Program-made: the position numbers and the translations under genes
Source of the DNA: CAUZJO01 sp963580245
GTDB lineage: Bacteria > Sumerlaeota > Sumerlaeia > MVZB01
Direction: 5' to 3'
DNA: 38,334 nt
NCBI GenBank assembly: GCA_963580245.1
Contig: CAUZJO010000022.1
Location: forward strand, 1 to 38,334
Shown: in pieces, positions 25,752-33,331 of the stretch
Position numbering within the stretch: the first letter of the stretch is position 1
Layout of the letters: each line of letters opens with the position of its first letter
Notes under the pieces: model-generated
Seen by the model: only the letters and a program-made list of their open reading frames with translations
The model's database searches: none
What the model was told of the DNA's origin: nothing

Positions 25752-27398
25752 TCAATCATGCGCGTCATGGTCGTGATTCGGATGGTTTTCCGCGCTTGGC
25801 GGTCGGCTTGGCTGCGTGGTGGCCGGCCGGGTCGTCGGCTGAGTCGTGGGTGGACTCTTTTCCCGAGGCTCCATCGCTTGCGGATCGCCGCCATGGCGCG
25901 CGTGTCCGGTGGGCAATTGCCCGCCATCGGGACTCATCATACTCGGCCGGGCCATGATTTGCAGCGATGAGTCGATTCTGAATGCGCCGTTTGTAACGAC
26001 TTGCTCCTCTTCCCGCAAACCGTCCAACACAATGTAGTAGTCCCCCACCCGCGGACCCAAAACGATTTCGCGCCCTTCATACGTGGGATCCTCTTCGCCG
26101 GGAAGTTGGACATAAACCACCGCTCGCTTGCCCGTTCTAAGCGGTGCCGAGGCGGGGATGATCAACGGGGGTTCTTCTTCCACCGCAGCCACGTAGCCCC
26201 ACTCCTCGACGGGCACCAGGTCCATCCCGCACACGTCGCATGTCCCCGGATGGTCCTTGATGATCTCGGGGTGCATCGGGCTGATCCATTTACCGGCCAG
26301 GTCGGGATCGATCACCTTGCCGCCCCCGGCCACTCGCGAACGGGCGACCGCCCGCACGAACATCCCCGGCTTGAGCACCGAATCGGCGTTCTCGACGTTG
26401 ACCCGCACGTTGACGGTGCGCGTCATCGGGTCCAGCGTCGGGTCGATGAAGGATATGCGACCGTGAAACTCGCGGCCCGGATAGGCCTCGGTCGTGAAGA
26501 CCACGTCCTGCCCATAGCGCAGCCACTCCAGGTCGCTCTCATAAACGTTGAGCTTGATCCACAGGTGGGTGAGATCGGCGATCGAGTAGATCAGGTCGCC
26601 GGTCTTGACGTAATCGCCCTGCCGGACGTGTTTCTCGATCACGATGCCGCCCAACGGCGCGTAAATGGTCAGATGATCTTCGTAGGTCCCGCCCTTTTCG
26701 ATGGCGTCGATCTGTTCGGCGGTCAGGCCCCACAGCCGCAACCGATCGCGCGCGCCTTCGAGGTTGCCGCGGGCGATGCGACGCAGGGCCTCCGAGCCTG
26801 TTTCCACCAGTTCCTTGGCTTCTAATAGCTCTTTTTGCGTCGAACGCAAATCCGGGCTGTAAAGGTAGACCATGTGGTCGCCTTGGCGCACCTGGGTGCC
26901 GGTGAAGTCTACGTAGAGCCGGTCCAATCGCCCACCGACATAGGCCGTCAGGTAGGCCAGACGCCGCTCGTCGTAGTCCACCAGTCCCACCATGCGGACC
27001 TCATTCTCCACCCAGCGACGCTCGACGGGAACGGTCTCGACCTGCGCGATGGCGCGCGCCTCGGCCGACATCCGAAACCGCCGGGGGCTACCCTCGCCAT
27101 CCGTGGAATCCCCGCCGCTCGTGGGAACCGGCACCAGGTCCATCCCGCAGATCGGACACTGACCCGGACCGGATTGGATGATTTGCGGGTCCATGGCGCA
27201 GAGCCACAGTTCCTTTTGCGCGGCAGATGGCGCGCCAGTCGCCTCGCCTGCCCGACCCGCGCCCCCTCGCTGGGGGCCTCCGCCGCGAGCGCCCCACCGC
27301 GCGCCGAGGTTGAAGATCAACCCGACCGCGAGCAAAAACACGATCACCGCGAGGATTTGCTTGAGCGACAATGGGATGCGACCCAGGTGTTTGTTCAT
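25752..27398 (-). CDS. RND periplasmic adaptor (CusB-like) with two heavy-metal-binding domains
   Basis: A 548-residue membrane-fusion protein. An N-terminal anchor helix (about 14-32) is followed by a metal-binding domain at about 65-91 (LCAMDPQIIQSGPGQCPICG), as in many CusB proteins. The hairpin/lipoyl and beta-barrel parts follow (YAPLGGIVIEKHVRQGDYVK; FIDPTLDPMTRTVNVRVNVE). A second metal-binding domain (SPMHPEIIKDHPGTCDVCGM, about 373-392) sits between the barrel and the membrane-proximal part, an unusual position. The tail is Pro/Thr-rich and ends HPNHDHDAHD, a further likely metal-binding run. It passes metal to, and assembles, the pump. Confidence 0.93.
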   Translation of the reverse strand: MNKHLGRIPLSLKQILAVIVFLLAVGLIFNLGARWGARGGGPQRGGAGRAGEATGAPSAAQKELWLCAMDPQIIQSGPGQCPICGMDLVPVPTSGGDSTDGEGSPRRFRMSAEARAIAQVETVPVERRWVENEVRMVGLVDYDERRLAYLTAYVGGRLDRLYVDFTGTQVRQGDHMVYLYSPDLRSTQKELLEAKELVETGSEALRRIARGNLEGARDRLRLWGLTAEQIDAIEKGGTYEDHLTIYAPLGGIVIEKHVRQGDYVKTGDLIYSIADLTHLWIKLNVYESDLEWLRYGQDVVFTTEAYPGREFHGRISFIDPTLDPMTRTVNVRVNVENADSVLKPGMFVRAVARSRVAGGGKVIDPDLAGKWISPMHPEIIKDHPGTCDVCGMDLVPVEEWGYVAAVEEEPPLIIPASAPLRTGKRAVVYVQLPGEEDPTYEGREIVLGPRVGDYYIVLDGLREEEQVVTNGAFRIDSSLQIMARPSMMSPDGGQLPTGHARHGGDPQAMEPREKSPPTTQPTTRPATTQPSRPPSAENHPNHDHDAHD

Positions 27399-27433
27399 TG
27401 TCTCAGGGACCGGTCAAGAGGACCTAGGGATGG

Positions 27434-27465
27434 GTCATAATGGCCTGGGGATGCGCCATTATGAC
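27434..27465 (-). promoter_or_regulatory. Perfect inverted repeat before the adaptor gene
   Basis: GTCATAATGGC (27434-27444) and GCCATTATGAC (27455-27465) are exact inverse complements around a 10-nt loop. The right arm contains the stop codon of the DUF4230 gene. It could be an operator for a dimeric regulator or an RNA hairpin that sets expression between the two genes. No T-run follows, so it is not a typical terminator. Confidence 0.55.
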
Positions 27466-28184
27466 TGGGCCGTCGCGCCCGCCACGGCGCGTTCGGCCGA
27501 CGCTTCGATAATGGACAAGTCGATGCCGGCTTGGACGGGCGAAGCCTCGTTGAAGACGAACGAAGCCGACGTGAAACCGACCGCCTTGGCGATCGGGCAC
27601 AACGTGGACTCCGCACTACGCTGGACCTCGCCGATCATGCGCTCGGCCAGCCGCCGCGCCAGCCCCTCGGCCTCCTGACGCGCGGCCTGGATCAGTTGGT
27701 TCTTCTCCTTCTCGGAGAACTTCCCGCCAAGGATCTGACCCGCCCATTCAGGGAGCAAGACGGGCGCCAGCGCCGAGGCGCGTTCATCGTAAATCTGGAT
27801 GTCCTTCATCTGTATCTCATAGAAACAGGGGGGCATCGTGATCTTGACCCCGTCCTCGCCCTGGATCTCGGGGACGAACTGCGGGCTCTTGAGATCATAG
27901 CGAAAATCGACCACGAAATCAAAAATCATCGCCGTCTTCTTGGGCGACAGCATCCACGCGAGCCACTTCTCACCCCAGTCGCCGAGCAGATGATCGGTCT
28001 TGGTCACGATCTGTTGCGTGAAAACCTTGAGGACGACCAGCTCGCCAACGGCGCGGAAGCTATCGACCGAAGAATGGACGGTGGGGGCCGCCTCGGCGTC
28101 GCCGCGACGCCGACCACGCAGAAAGGCCACCCCGATCAACGCAACCGCGACCCCTATCACCAGACCAAAGAGCAACATCTCCAT
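27459..28184 (-). CDS. DUF4230-like membrane-anchored protein
   Basis: A 241-residue protein with one N-terminal membrane helix (residues about 3-22, LLFGLVIGVAVALIGVAFLR) and a periplasmic or cytosolic body. The fold resembles DUF4230 proteins: a beta-rich core (FRAVGELVVLKVFTQQIVTK; IFDFVVDFRYDLKS; KITMPPCFYEIQMKDIQIYD) and a helical Glu/Arg-rich tail (IQAARQEAEGLARRLAERMI). The ATG at 28184 has GAGG 8 nt upstream; a TTG at 28199 is a worse start. It is 60 nt upstream of the adaptor gene and co-directional with the efflux operon, so it may be part of it. Function unknown; the family call is from memory. Confidence 0.62.
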   Translation of the reverse strand: MEMLLFGLVIGVAVALIGVAFLRGRRRGDAEAAPTVHSSVDSFRAVGELVVLKVFTQQIVTKTDHLLGDWGEKWLAWMLSPKKTAMIFDFVVDFRYDLKSPQFVPEIQGEDGVKITMPPCFYEIQMKDIQIYDERASALAPVLLPEWAGQILGGKFSEKEKNQLIQAARQEAEGLARRLAERMIGEVQRSAESTLCPIAKAVGFTSASFVFNEASPVQAGIDLSIIEASAERAVAGATAQS

Positions 28185-28643
28185 ATCAACAACCCTCAAA
28201 GCCCAGGCTAGAATTCAGGATTGATAAAGTAAACTCTCATCGACCATCAGGAATCAACCGCAAGCCCCCGAATGGGGGCGACGGACGGGAGGCGGACCGG
28301 CCTGTCCGTCGCGCTTGAGGACTCGCGGGTAATGAACTCACAGATCGAGGTTTCACCGAGCGTCGACGCGGGTTTTGAAGACTCATGCGCATCTCACTCC
28401 ATCCGGATTTAGCGTTGACATAAGCCGACGTTTATCAGTAACGTGAGTCGGTCAGGATGGTCGCGCGGGCGTGCGCCGGGCTACGGTTCGGGGGGCGGCG
28501 GGCCGGGTCTTGCGTCCACTTCGGGGAGTTTGGGGTGACCACCCTCGTCAAGAGGAAGCCTGGGCCACACATCACATTCGCCGGCCGAAGTCTCCACCTC
28601 TCCGGGGGCCGACTATTTTCCCGTACGATAGGAGTGTATCCAG
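28185..28643. other. Divergent intergenic region upstream of ahcY
   Basis: About 460 bases between the DUF4230 gene (minus) and ahcY (plus), so promoters for both should lie here. A TTGACA at 28415-28420 is a good -35 box but no matching -10 box is found at 16-18 bases. A GACGGAC...GTCCGTC hairpin is near 28279-28309. I looked for the SAH riboswitch pattern that precedes ahcY in some bacteria and did not see it. No other gene is recognised. Confidence 0.5.
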
Positions 28644-30077
28644 ATGGCAACCGCGACCACTGTTGATTACGTCGTCAAGGACATTGGCCTGGCCAAGTGG
28701 GGCCGGGACGAGATTCGGATGGCCGAGCACGAGATGCCCGGTCTGATGGCCGTGCGCAAGGAATACGGCGCCACCAAGTCTCTGGCCGGATCCAAGATCA
28801 CCGGCTCGCTGCACATGACAATCCAAACCGCCGTCCTGATCGAGACGCTGGTCGATCTCGGCGCCGACGTGCGCTGGGCAAGCTGCAACATTTTCTCCAC
28901 CCAGGACCACGCCGCGGCGGCCATCGCCGAACGCGGGATACCCGTCTTCGCCTTCAAGGGCGAGTCGCTCGAGGAATACTGGCAGTATACGAAACGGGCA
29001 CTCTCGCATGATGGAGGCGGCCCCGACCTGATTGTCGATGACGGGGGCGACGCCACGCTACTCATCCACCGCGGCGCCGAGCGCGAGGAGGAGTTCGAAC
29101 GGACGGGCCAAAAGCCGGCCGTCGCCGAGTCGCCCGAGGAGTTGTCCATCGTTGACCGCCTGCTCAACGACACGCTGGACGAGGACCCGCGCACGTGGCG
29201 CACGATGGCCGCCAAGATCATGGGCGTCAGCGAGGAGACGACCACCGGCGTCCACCGGCTCTACCAGATGGCGCGCGACGGCAAGCTCCAGTTCCCGGCC
29301 ATCAACGTCAACGATTCGGTCACCAAAAGCAAGTTTGACAACCTTTACGGTTGCCGCGAGTCGCTCGTCGACGGCATCAAGCGCGCCACCGACGTCATGA
29401 TCGCCGGCAAGAAGACGGTCGTCTGCGGCTACGGCGACGTCGGCAAGGGCTGTGCGCAGGCCTTCCGCGGGCTGGGCGCGACGATCTTCATCACCGAGAT
29501 CGACCCGATCTGCGCCCTGCAGGCCGCCATGGAGGGCTACCAGGTCGTCACGATGGAGGAGGCCTGCGAGTGGGGCGATATCTTCGTGACGACGACCGGC
29601 AACCTCGACGTCATCACCCGCGAACACATGGACCGCATGCACAACGAGGCGATCGTCTGCAACATCGGCCACTTCGACTCCGAGATCCAGGTCGACGCCG
29701 TCTACAACGACCCCTCACTCAAGGTCCACGAGATCAAGCCGCAAGTCGACCAACTCGAATGGCCCGACGGCAAGCGGATCACGATCCTGGCCAAGGGCCG
29801 GCTGGTGAACCTGGGTTGCGCGACCGGTCATCCCAGCTTCGTGATGAGCAACAGCTTCACCAACCAGACCGTCGCCCAGATCGAGCTATGGACCGAACGC
29901 GACAGCGGCAAGTACGAGAACCAAGTCTACGTCCTGCCCAAACACCTGGACGAAAAAGTCGCCCGCCTGCACCTGGACCAGCTCGGCGTCAAACTCACCA
30001 AACTGACGCCCAAGCAATCCGAATACATCGACGTGCCGATCGACGGGCCGTACAAGCCGGATTATTATCGGTATTGA
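28644..30077 (+). CDS. ahcY: Adenosylhomocysteinase (S-adenosyl-L-homocysteine hydrolase)
   Basis: Cleaves S-adenosylhomocysteine to adenosine and homocysteine, recycling the methylation by-product in the activated methyl cycle. The 477-residue product has substrate-domain motifs (SLHMTIQTAVLIETL; SCNIFSTQDHAAAAI) and the NAD-binding GYGDVGKGCAQAFRGLGA at about residue 262. The C-terminal DGPYKPDYYRY is the usual terminal signature. An insertion around residues 145-185 (GAEREEEFERTGQKPAVAES) is typical of the long bacterial/plant form. The ATG at 28644 has AGGAG about 10 nt upstream. Monocistronic as far as can be seen. Confidence 0.97.
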   Translation: MATATTVDYVVKDIGLAKWGRDEIRMAEHEMPGLMAVRKEYGATKSLAGSKITGSLHMTIQTAVLIETLVDLGADVRWASCNIFSTQDHAAAAIAERGIPVFAFKGESLEEYWQYTKRALSHDGGGPDLIVDDGGDATLLIHRGAEREEEFERTGQKPAVAESPEELSIVDRLLNDTLDEDPRTWRTMAAKIMGVSEETTTGVHRLYQMARDGKLQFPAINVNDSVTKSKFDNLYGCRESLVDGIKRATDVMIAGKKTVVCGYGDVGKGCAQAFRGLGATIFITEIDPICALQAAMEGYQVVTMEEACEWGDIFVTTTGNLDVITREHMDRMHNEAIVCNIGHFDSEIQVDAVYNDPSLKVHEIKPQVDQLEWPDGKRITILAKGRLVNLGCATGHPSFVMSNSFTNQTVAQIELWTERDSGKYENQVYVLPKHLDEKVARLHLDQLGVKLTKLTPKQSEYIDVPIDGPYKPDYYRY

Positions 30078-30127
30078 TTGGAGCCGAGTACCCGATAGCT
30101 TTATGGAATCCCTTCGCTCCTTAAGTC

Positions 30128-30409
30128 ATGGTTCTACCCGAGGGGCGTTATGCATTGAAACCGGTCCGATACACCGATCACTTACGCGAGCGACTCGTAT
30201 TACGCCAGATTGACCAAGAACTGCCTCGGCGGATTATTGCGGCGGCGGATCGAAAAGAGGCCAAGGTGTTTAATGACAGTTCAACCAGATATCGGATCGC
30301 TGTCGCCACTCTGGATAGTCTTGGAGACGATCGACGCATGATTGTCGCGTACGAAGAGACAGCCACTGAAATCATTGCCGTCACCATACACCCGATCCCA
30401 ACTCGATAG
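30128..30409 (+). CDS. DUF4258-like small protein (toxin candidate)
   Basis: A 93-residue protein (KPVRYTDHLRERLVLRQI; RIAVATLDSLGDDRRMIVAY; IIAVTIHPIPTR) with the DUF4258 pattern: an N-terminal H..ER helix, then a beta-sheet ending in a V-T-I-H-P strand. Such proteins resemble RelE/BrnT toxins. It is followed 38 nt later by a DUF2283 gene; this pairing is often annotated as a toxin-antitoxin-like module. No strong ribosome-binding site is seen. Intact, unlike the DUF4258 gene in the ATP synthase cluster. Toxicity is not demonstrated. Confidence 0.7.
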   Translation: MVLPEGRYALKPVRYTDHLRERLVLRQIDQELPRRIIAAADRKEAKVFNDSSTRYRIAVATLDSLGDDRRMIVAYEETATEIIAVTIHPIPTR

Positions 30410-30447
30410 GTCGAGGCCAAGGTCCGGAAGGGGAGGTGGATTCCCGT

Positions 30448-30699
30448 ATGAATAATGAGGGTTCTACGATCAATCAAGAACAGGCGCGGTATGATGCACA
30501 GGCCGACATCCTTTATTTCATATCGACCCCGGGACCGATCGATCACTCAGAGGAAATCGCGCCAGGAATCAGCCTTGAATATACCGCACAGGGTTCGGTT
30601 GCCGGGATTGAAGTCCTGAGGGCCTCCGAGGTGTTATCGAAGCGCGTGGTGGCCTTCCTTCATGCAAAACAGGCCGGTGTGATCGGAAAGATAGAGTGA
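30448..30699 (+). CDS. DUF2283 protein (antitoxin-like partner)
   Basis: An 83-residue protein from the ATG at 30448 (GGGGAGG upstream, at a rather long spacing of 11; a GTG at 30436 is the alternative). It has the DUF2283 signature: RYDAQADILYFIS, then SEEIAPGISLEYTAQGSVAG, then IEVLRASEVL. These proteins form small beta-rich folds and are found next to DUF4258 or similar proteins, where they are presumed antitoxins. Function remains unproved. Confidence 0.8.
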   Translation: MNNEGSTINQEQARYDAQADILYFISTPGPIDHSEEIAPGISLEYTAQGSVAGIEVLRASEVLSKRVVAFLHAKQAGVIGKIE

Positions 30700-30803
30700 G
30701 AGGGCTCTTTGGTTCTCGGGACTGATTAACCAAGTCGGTCCGATCCGGTTCGAACCGAACGCGGGTCCCATTGGTGATTACAATCCAACGACTTATGGGA
30801 AAT

Positions 30804-31082
30804 ATGAACCAAAAAAAATTCGATTCCTACTGGCGCGCGAACAAGCGGTTGATTTGGATTCTCTTGGCCGTTTGGGCGTTGGTTTCGTTCGGGGCCGGGA
30901 TTTTGTTCGTTGAGCCGCTCAACGCAATCGAGTTAGGCAACCTGCCATTTGGCTTTTGGATGGCCCAGCAAGGCTCGATCTTCGTCTTCGTCGCGCTCAT
31001 CTTTATCTATGCCTGGCGGATGGATCGGCTCGATCACAAGTATAAGTTGGACGTTGATGACGAGGAGGATGAGGATCAATAG
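30804..31082 (+). CDS. DUF4212 small subunit of sodium/solute symporter
   Basis: A 92-residue, two-helix membrane protein (MNQKKFDSYWRANKRLIWIL; LAVWALVSFGAGILFVEPLN; FWMAQQGSIFVFVALIFIYA) ending in an acidic tail (DVDDEEDEDQ). This is the conserved small partner of VC_2705-type symporters, encoded just before the large subunit. I chose the ATG at 30804 because family members begin just before the K/Y-W segment; ATGs at 30795 and 30771 are also in frame. A palindromic repeat separates it from the large-subunit gene. Confidence 0.88.
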   Translation: MNQKKFDSYWRANKRLIWILLAVWALVSFGAGILFVEPLNAIELGNLPFGFWMAQQGSIFVFVALIFIYAWRMDRLDHKYKLDVDDEEDEDQ

Positions 31083-31099
31083 CGTGTCCCTCCCATCCC

Positions 31100-31228
31100 C
31101 TCGGCTCCCGGCTCTCGTCCCTCGTCCTCGTAATCGAATTCTTCGGTTTTTACCCCTCGGAGCCGCCCATCGCGAGTACGATCAAATTCTCGAGGACGAG
31201 GGACGAGGGACGAGAGCCGGGAGCCGAG
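31100..31228. repeat. Long inverted repeat with heptamer copy-number difference
   Basis: Left arm 31100-31130 and right arm 31191-31228 are inverted. The right arm carries one extra GGACGAG unit; its last 28 bases are perfectly complementary to the left arm. The spacer is 60 bases. The repeat could form a very stable hairpin in the mRNA between the small and large symporter genes, possibly differentially stabilising the upstream message, or be a mobile palindromic repeat. Confidence 0.75.
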
Positions 31229-31265
31229 TTTATCTTCGGATTCTACACTGCGAGCGGGTGGAGGC

Positions 31266-33050
31266 ATGACGGCCCAAGTCTGGACCTACGTCCTCGTCAT
31301 CATCACGTTCATGCTCTACCTGTGCATCGGCTGGTGGTCGCGCGTGCGGGAGAGTTCGGGGTTTTACGTGGCCGGGCGCAGCGTGCCGGCGATCGCCAAC
31401 GGGGCCGCCACCGCCGCCGATTGGATGAGCGCCGCCTCGTTCATCTCGATGGCGGGTCTCATCTCGTTCATGGGCTACGACGGCTCGATTTACCTCATGG
31501 GCTGGACCGGCGGCTACGTCCTGCTGGCCCTGCTCCTGGCCCCGTACCTGCGTAAGTTCGGAAAATACACCGTCCCTGATTTCGTCGGTGACCGCTATTA
31601 CTCGACGACCGCCCGGCTGGTCGCCGTCGTCGCCGCGCTGTTCGTCTCGATTACCTACGTGGCCGGCCAGATGCGCGGGGTGGGGATCGTCTTCGCCAAA
31701 TTCCTTGAAGTCCCGGTCAACGTCGGCGTCGTGATCGGCATGGTGATCGTCGCCTTCTTCGCCGTCCTGGGCGGCATGAAAGGGATCACCTGGACCCAGG
31801 TGGCGCAGTACGCGGTCCTGATTTTCGCCTTCCTCATCCCCGCGATCGCCATCTCGTCAAAATTGACCGGCAATCCGGTGCCGCAAATCGGCCTGGTCTT
31901 CAGCGACATCATGGGCAAGCTGAACGACCTCCAGGTCGAGTTGGGATTCAAGGAGTACACCGAACCGTTCCGCGACAAATCAATGCTCGATATCCTGTGC
32001 ATCACCATTGCGCTCATGGTCGGCACGGCGGGCCTGCCGCATGTCATCGTTCGCTTCTACACGGTTCCGAGCGTGCGCGCGGCGCGGTGGTCGGCCGGTT
32101 GGGCACTGCTGTTCATCGCGCTGTTATATACGACCGCCCCCGCCCTGGCGACGTTCGCGCGTTATAACCTGCTGAAGACGCTCAACGGCGCGAAGATCGA
32201 ACGGACCGAACCGCGGCAAGACGGAACCGGGGGAACGATCTATCATCTCAGTCAGCGCGGCGAGGACGGCAAGACCGAAGCGATTGACTGGGCGGCCACA
32301 TGGCAGGTCACGGATCTGCTCGTCTTCGACGACCGCAACGGCGACGGATTCATCCAACTGACCGCCGACGATTCGACCAGTGAGTTGATAATCGATAAAG
32401 ACATCATCGTCCTCTCCACTCCCGAGGTGGCGCGGCTTCCGGCGTGGGTCATAGCCTTGGTGGCGGCGGGGGGGCTGGCGGCGGCGCTGTCGACCGCCGC
32501 GGGTCTGCTGCTCGTCATCTCCAGTTCGATCGCCCACGATATCTACTATCGGCTGATCAACCCCAAGGCAACCGAAATGCGACGCGTGACGGTCGGCCGG
32601 ATCATGGTCATCGCGGCGGTGCTCGTGGCGGGTTACTTCGGGATCAACCCCATGGGATTCGTGGCGCAGGTGGTGGCGTTCGCGTTCGGCCTGGCGGCGG
32701 CCAGTTTCTTCCCGATCATCATCCTGGGCATCTTCGACAAACGGACCAACCGCCAGGGGGCGATCGCCGGCATGATCGCCGGACTGGCGTTCGTCGTCTT
32801 CTACATCACCGGCGCCAAGGCCGACCTGATCTTCGGCGCGGCCGAGCCGTGGTTCGATTGGAAGACCCTCAAAATCGCCATCTCACCCGAAGGGATCGGC
32901 GCGGTTGGGATGTTGCTCAATTTCTTCGTGACGATCGTTGTCTCGCGCCTGACGCCCCCGCCGCCCAAAGAGGTCCAGGAAATGGTCGAATCGCTCCGCC
33001 ACCCCGACCACCCCGGCCCCGCGCTCATTATGGATGAGGCGAGTGAATAG
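31266..33050 (+). CDS. Sodium:solute symporter, VC_2705/ActP-type large subunit
   Basis: A 594-residue SSS-family transporter with about 13 membrane helices. Family motifs include GFYVAGRSVPAIANGAATAA, DWMSAASFISMAGL and GGLAAALSTAAGLLLVISSS. It carries out Na+-coupled uptake of a small carboxylate (acetate-like substrates in related proteins). A hydrophilic insert of about 90 residues between helices (ERTEPRQDGTGGTIYHLSQR onward) holds a calcium-binding-like DDRNGDGFIQL loop. The partner DUF4212 gene lies upstream. A GGTGGAG is close before the ATG. Substrate not determined. Intact. Confidence 0.9.
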   Translation: MTAQVWTYVLVIITFMLYLCIGWWSRVRESSGFYVAGRSVPAIANGAATAADWMSAASFISMAGLISFMGYDGSIYLMGWTGGYVLLALLLAPYLRKFGKYTVPDFVGDRYYSTTARLVAVVAALFVSITYVAGQMRGVGIVFAKFLEVPVNVGVVIGMVIVAFFAVLGGMKGITWTQVAQYAVLIFAFLIPAIAISSKLTGNPVPQIGLVFSDIMGKLNDLQVELGFKEYTEPFRDKSMLDILCITIALMVGTAGLPHVIVRFYTVPSVRAARWSAGWALLFIALLYTTAPALATFARYNLLKTLNGAKIERTEPRQDGTGGTIYHLSQRGEDGKTEAIDWAATWQVTDLLVFDDRNGDGFIQLTADDSTSELIIDKDIIVLSTPEVARLPAWVIALVAAGGLAAALSTAAGLLLVISSSIAHDIYYRLINPKATEMRRVTVGRIMVIAAVLVAGYFGINPMGFVAQVVAFAFGLAAASFFPIIILGIFDKRTNRQGAIAGMIAGLAFVVFYITGAKADLIFGAAEPWFDWKTLKIAISPEGIGAVGMLLNFFVTIVVSRLTPPPPKEVQEMVESLRHPDHPGPALIMDEASE

Positions 33051-33079
33051 AGGGGCGAAAAGCCGATAACATATGGGGA

Positions 33080-33199
33080 CCTCAAAAATCCGGTTTTGCA
33101 GTCGTCCCTACGGGACTTGAATTCATTATCGGCTTGATTTCCCGCCACTTCCGTGGCGGGCTGAAAGCAATCGTCCCTATCGGGACTGAATATTTGAAC
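33080..33199 (-). repeat. Palindromic intergenic element, copy 2 (inverse of 18852-19017)
   Basis: Reading the minus strand gives TCAGTCCCGATAGGGACGAT, TGCTTTCAGCCCGCCACGG, GGCGGGAAATCAAGCCGATA and AAGTCCCGTAGGGACGACTG, in the same order as copy 1. The ends (CCTCAAAAAT at 33080-33089 and ATATTTGAACG at the other side) are imperfectly inverted. It lacks the middle insertion of copy 1. It lies between the symporter gene and the lipoprotein promoter. Confidence 0.72.
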
Positions 33200-33285
33200 G
33201 CGCCCATATCACGGAGTGCCTTGGAGAGATCGTCGTTCAACTTGCGCCAACCGCCCACGCCGGCTGGGATCAAGGCCACAATCCC

Positions 33286-33314
33286 TTGTCATCACCTTCG
33301 CGTTGACTTATACT
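33286..33314 (+). promoter_or_regulatory. Sigma-70-like promoter of the SGNH-like lipoprotein
   Basis: TTGTCA (33286-33291), a 17-base spacer, and TATACT (33309-33314). Transcription would start near 33321, only about 11 nt before the ATG at 33332, so the message would have a very short leader without a clear Shine-Dalgarno sequence. The boxes and spacing are good, though unproved. Confidence 0.45.
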
Positions 33315-33331
33315 GGGGACCTCAATCGCGT

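Noticed and set aside
22321..25776. Two long plus-strand frames (488 and 546 codons)
   Set aside because: Both are antisense to the CusA-like pump gene and have His/Asp/Arg-rich nonsense composition.
28415..28443. TTGACA as promoter of ahcY
   Set aside because: The -35 box is perfect, but the bases 16-18 downstream (around GTAACG) do not resemble a -10 box.
28380..28643. Possible SAH riboswitch upstream of ahcY
   Set aside because: The conserved SAH-element sequences and stem order were not found; the leader is GC-rich but unpatterned.
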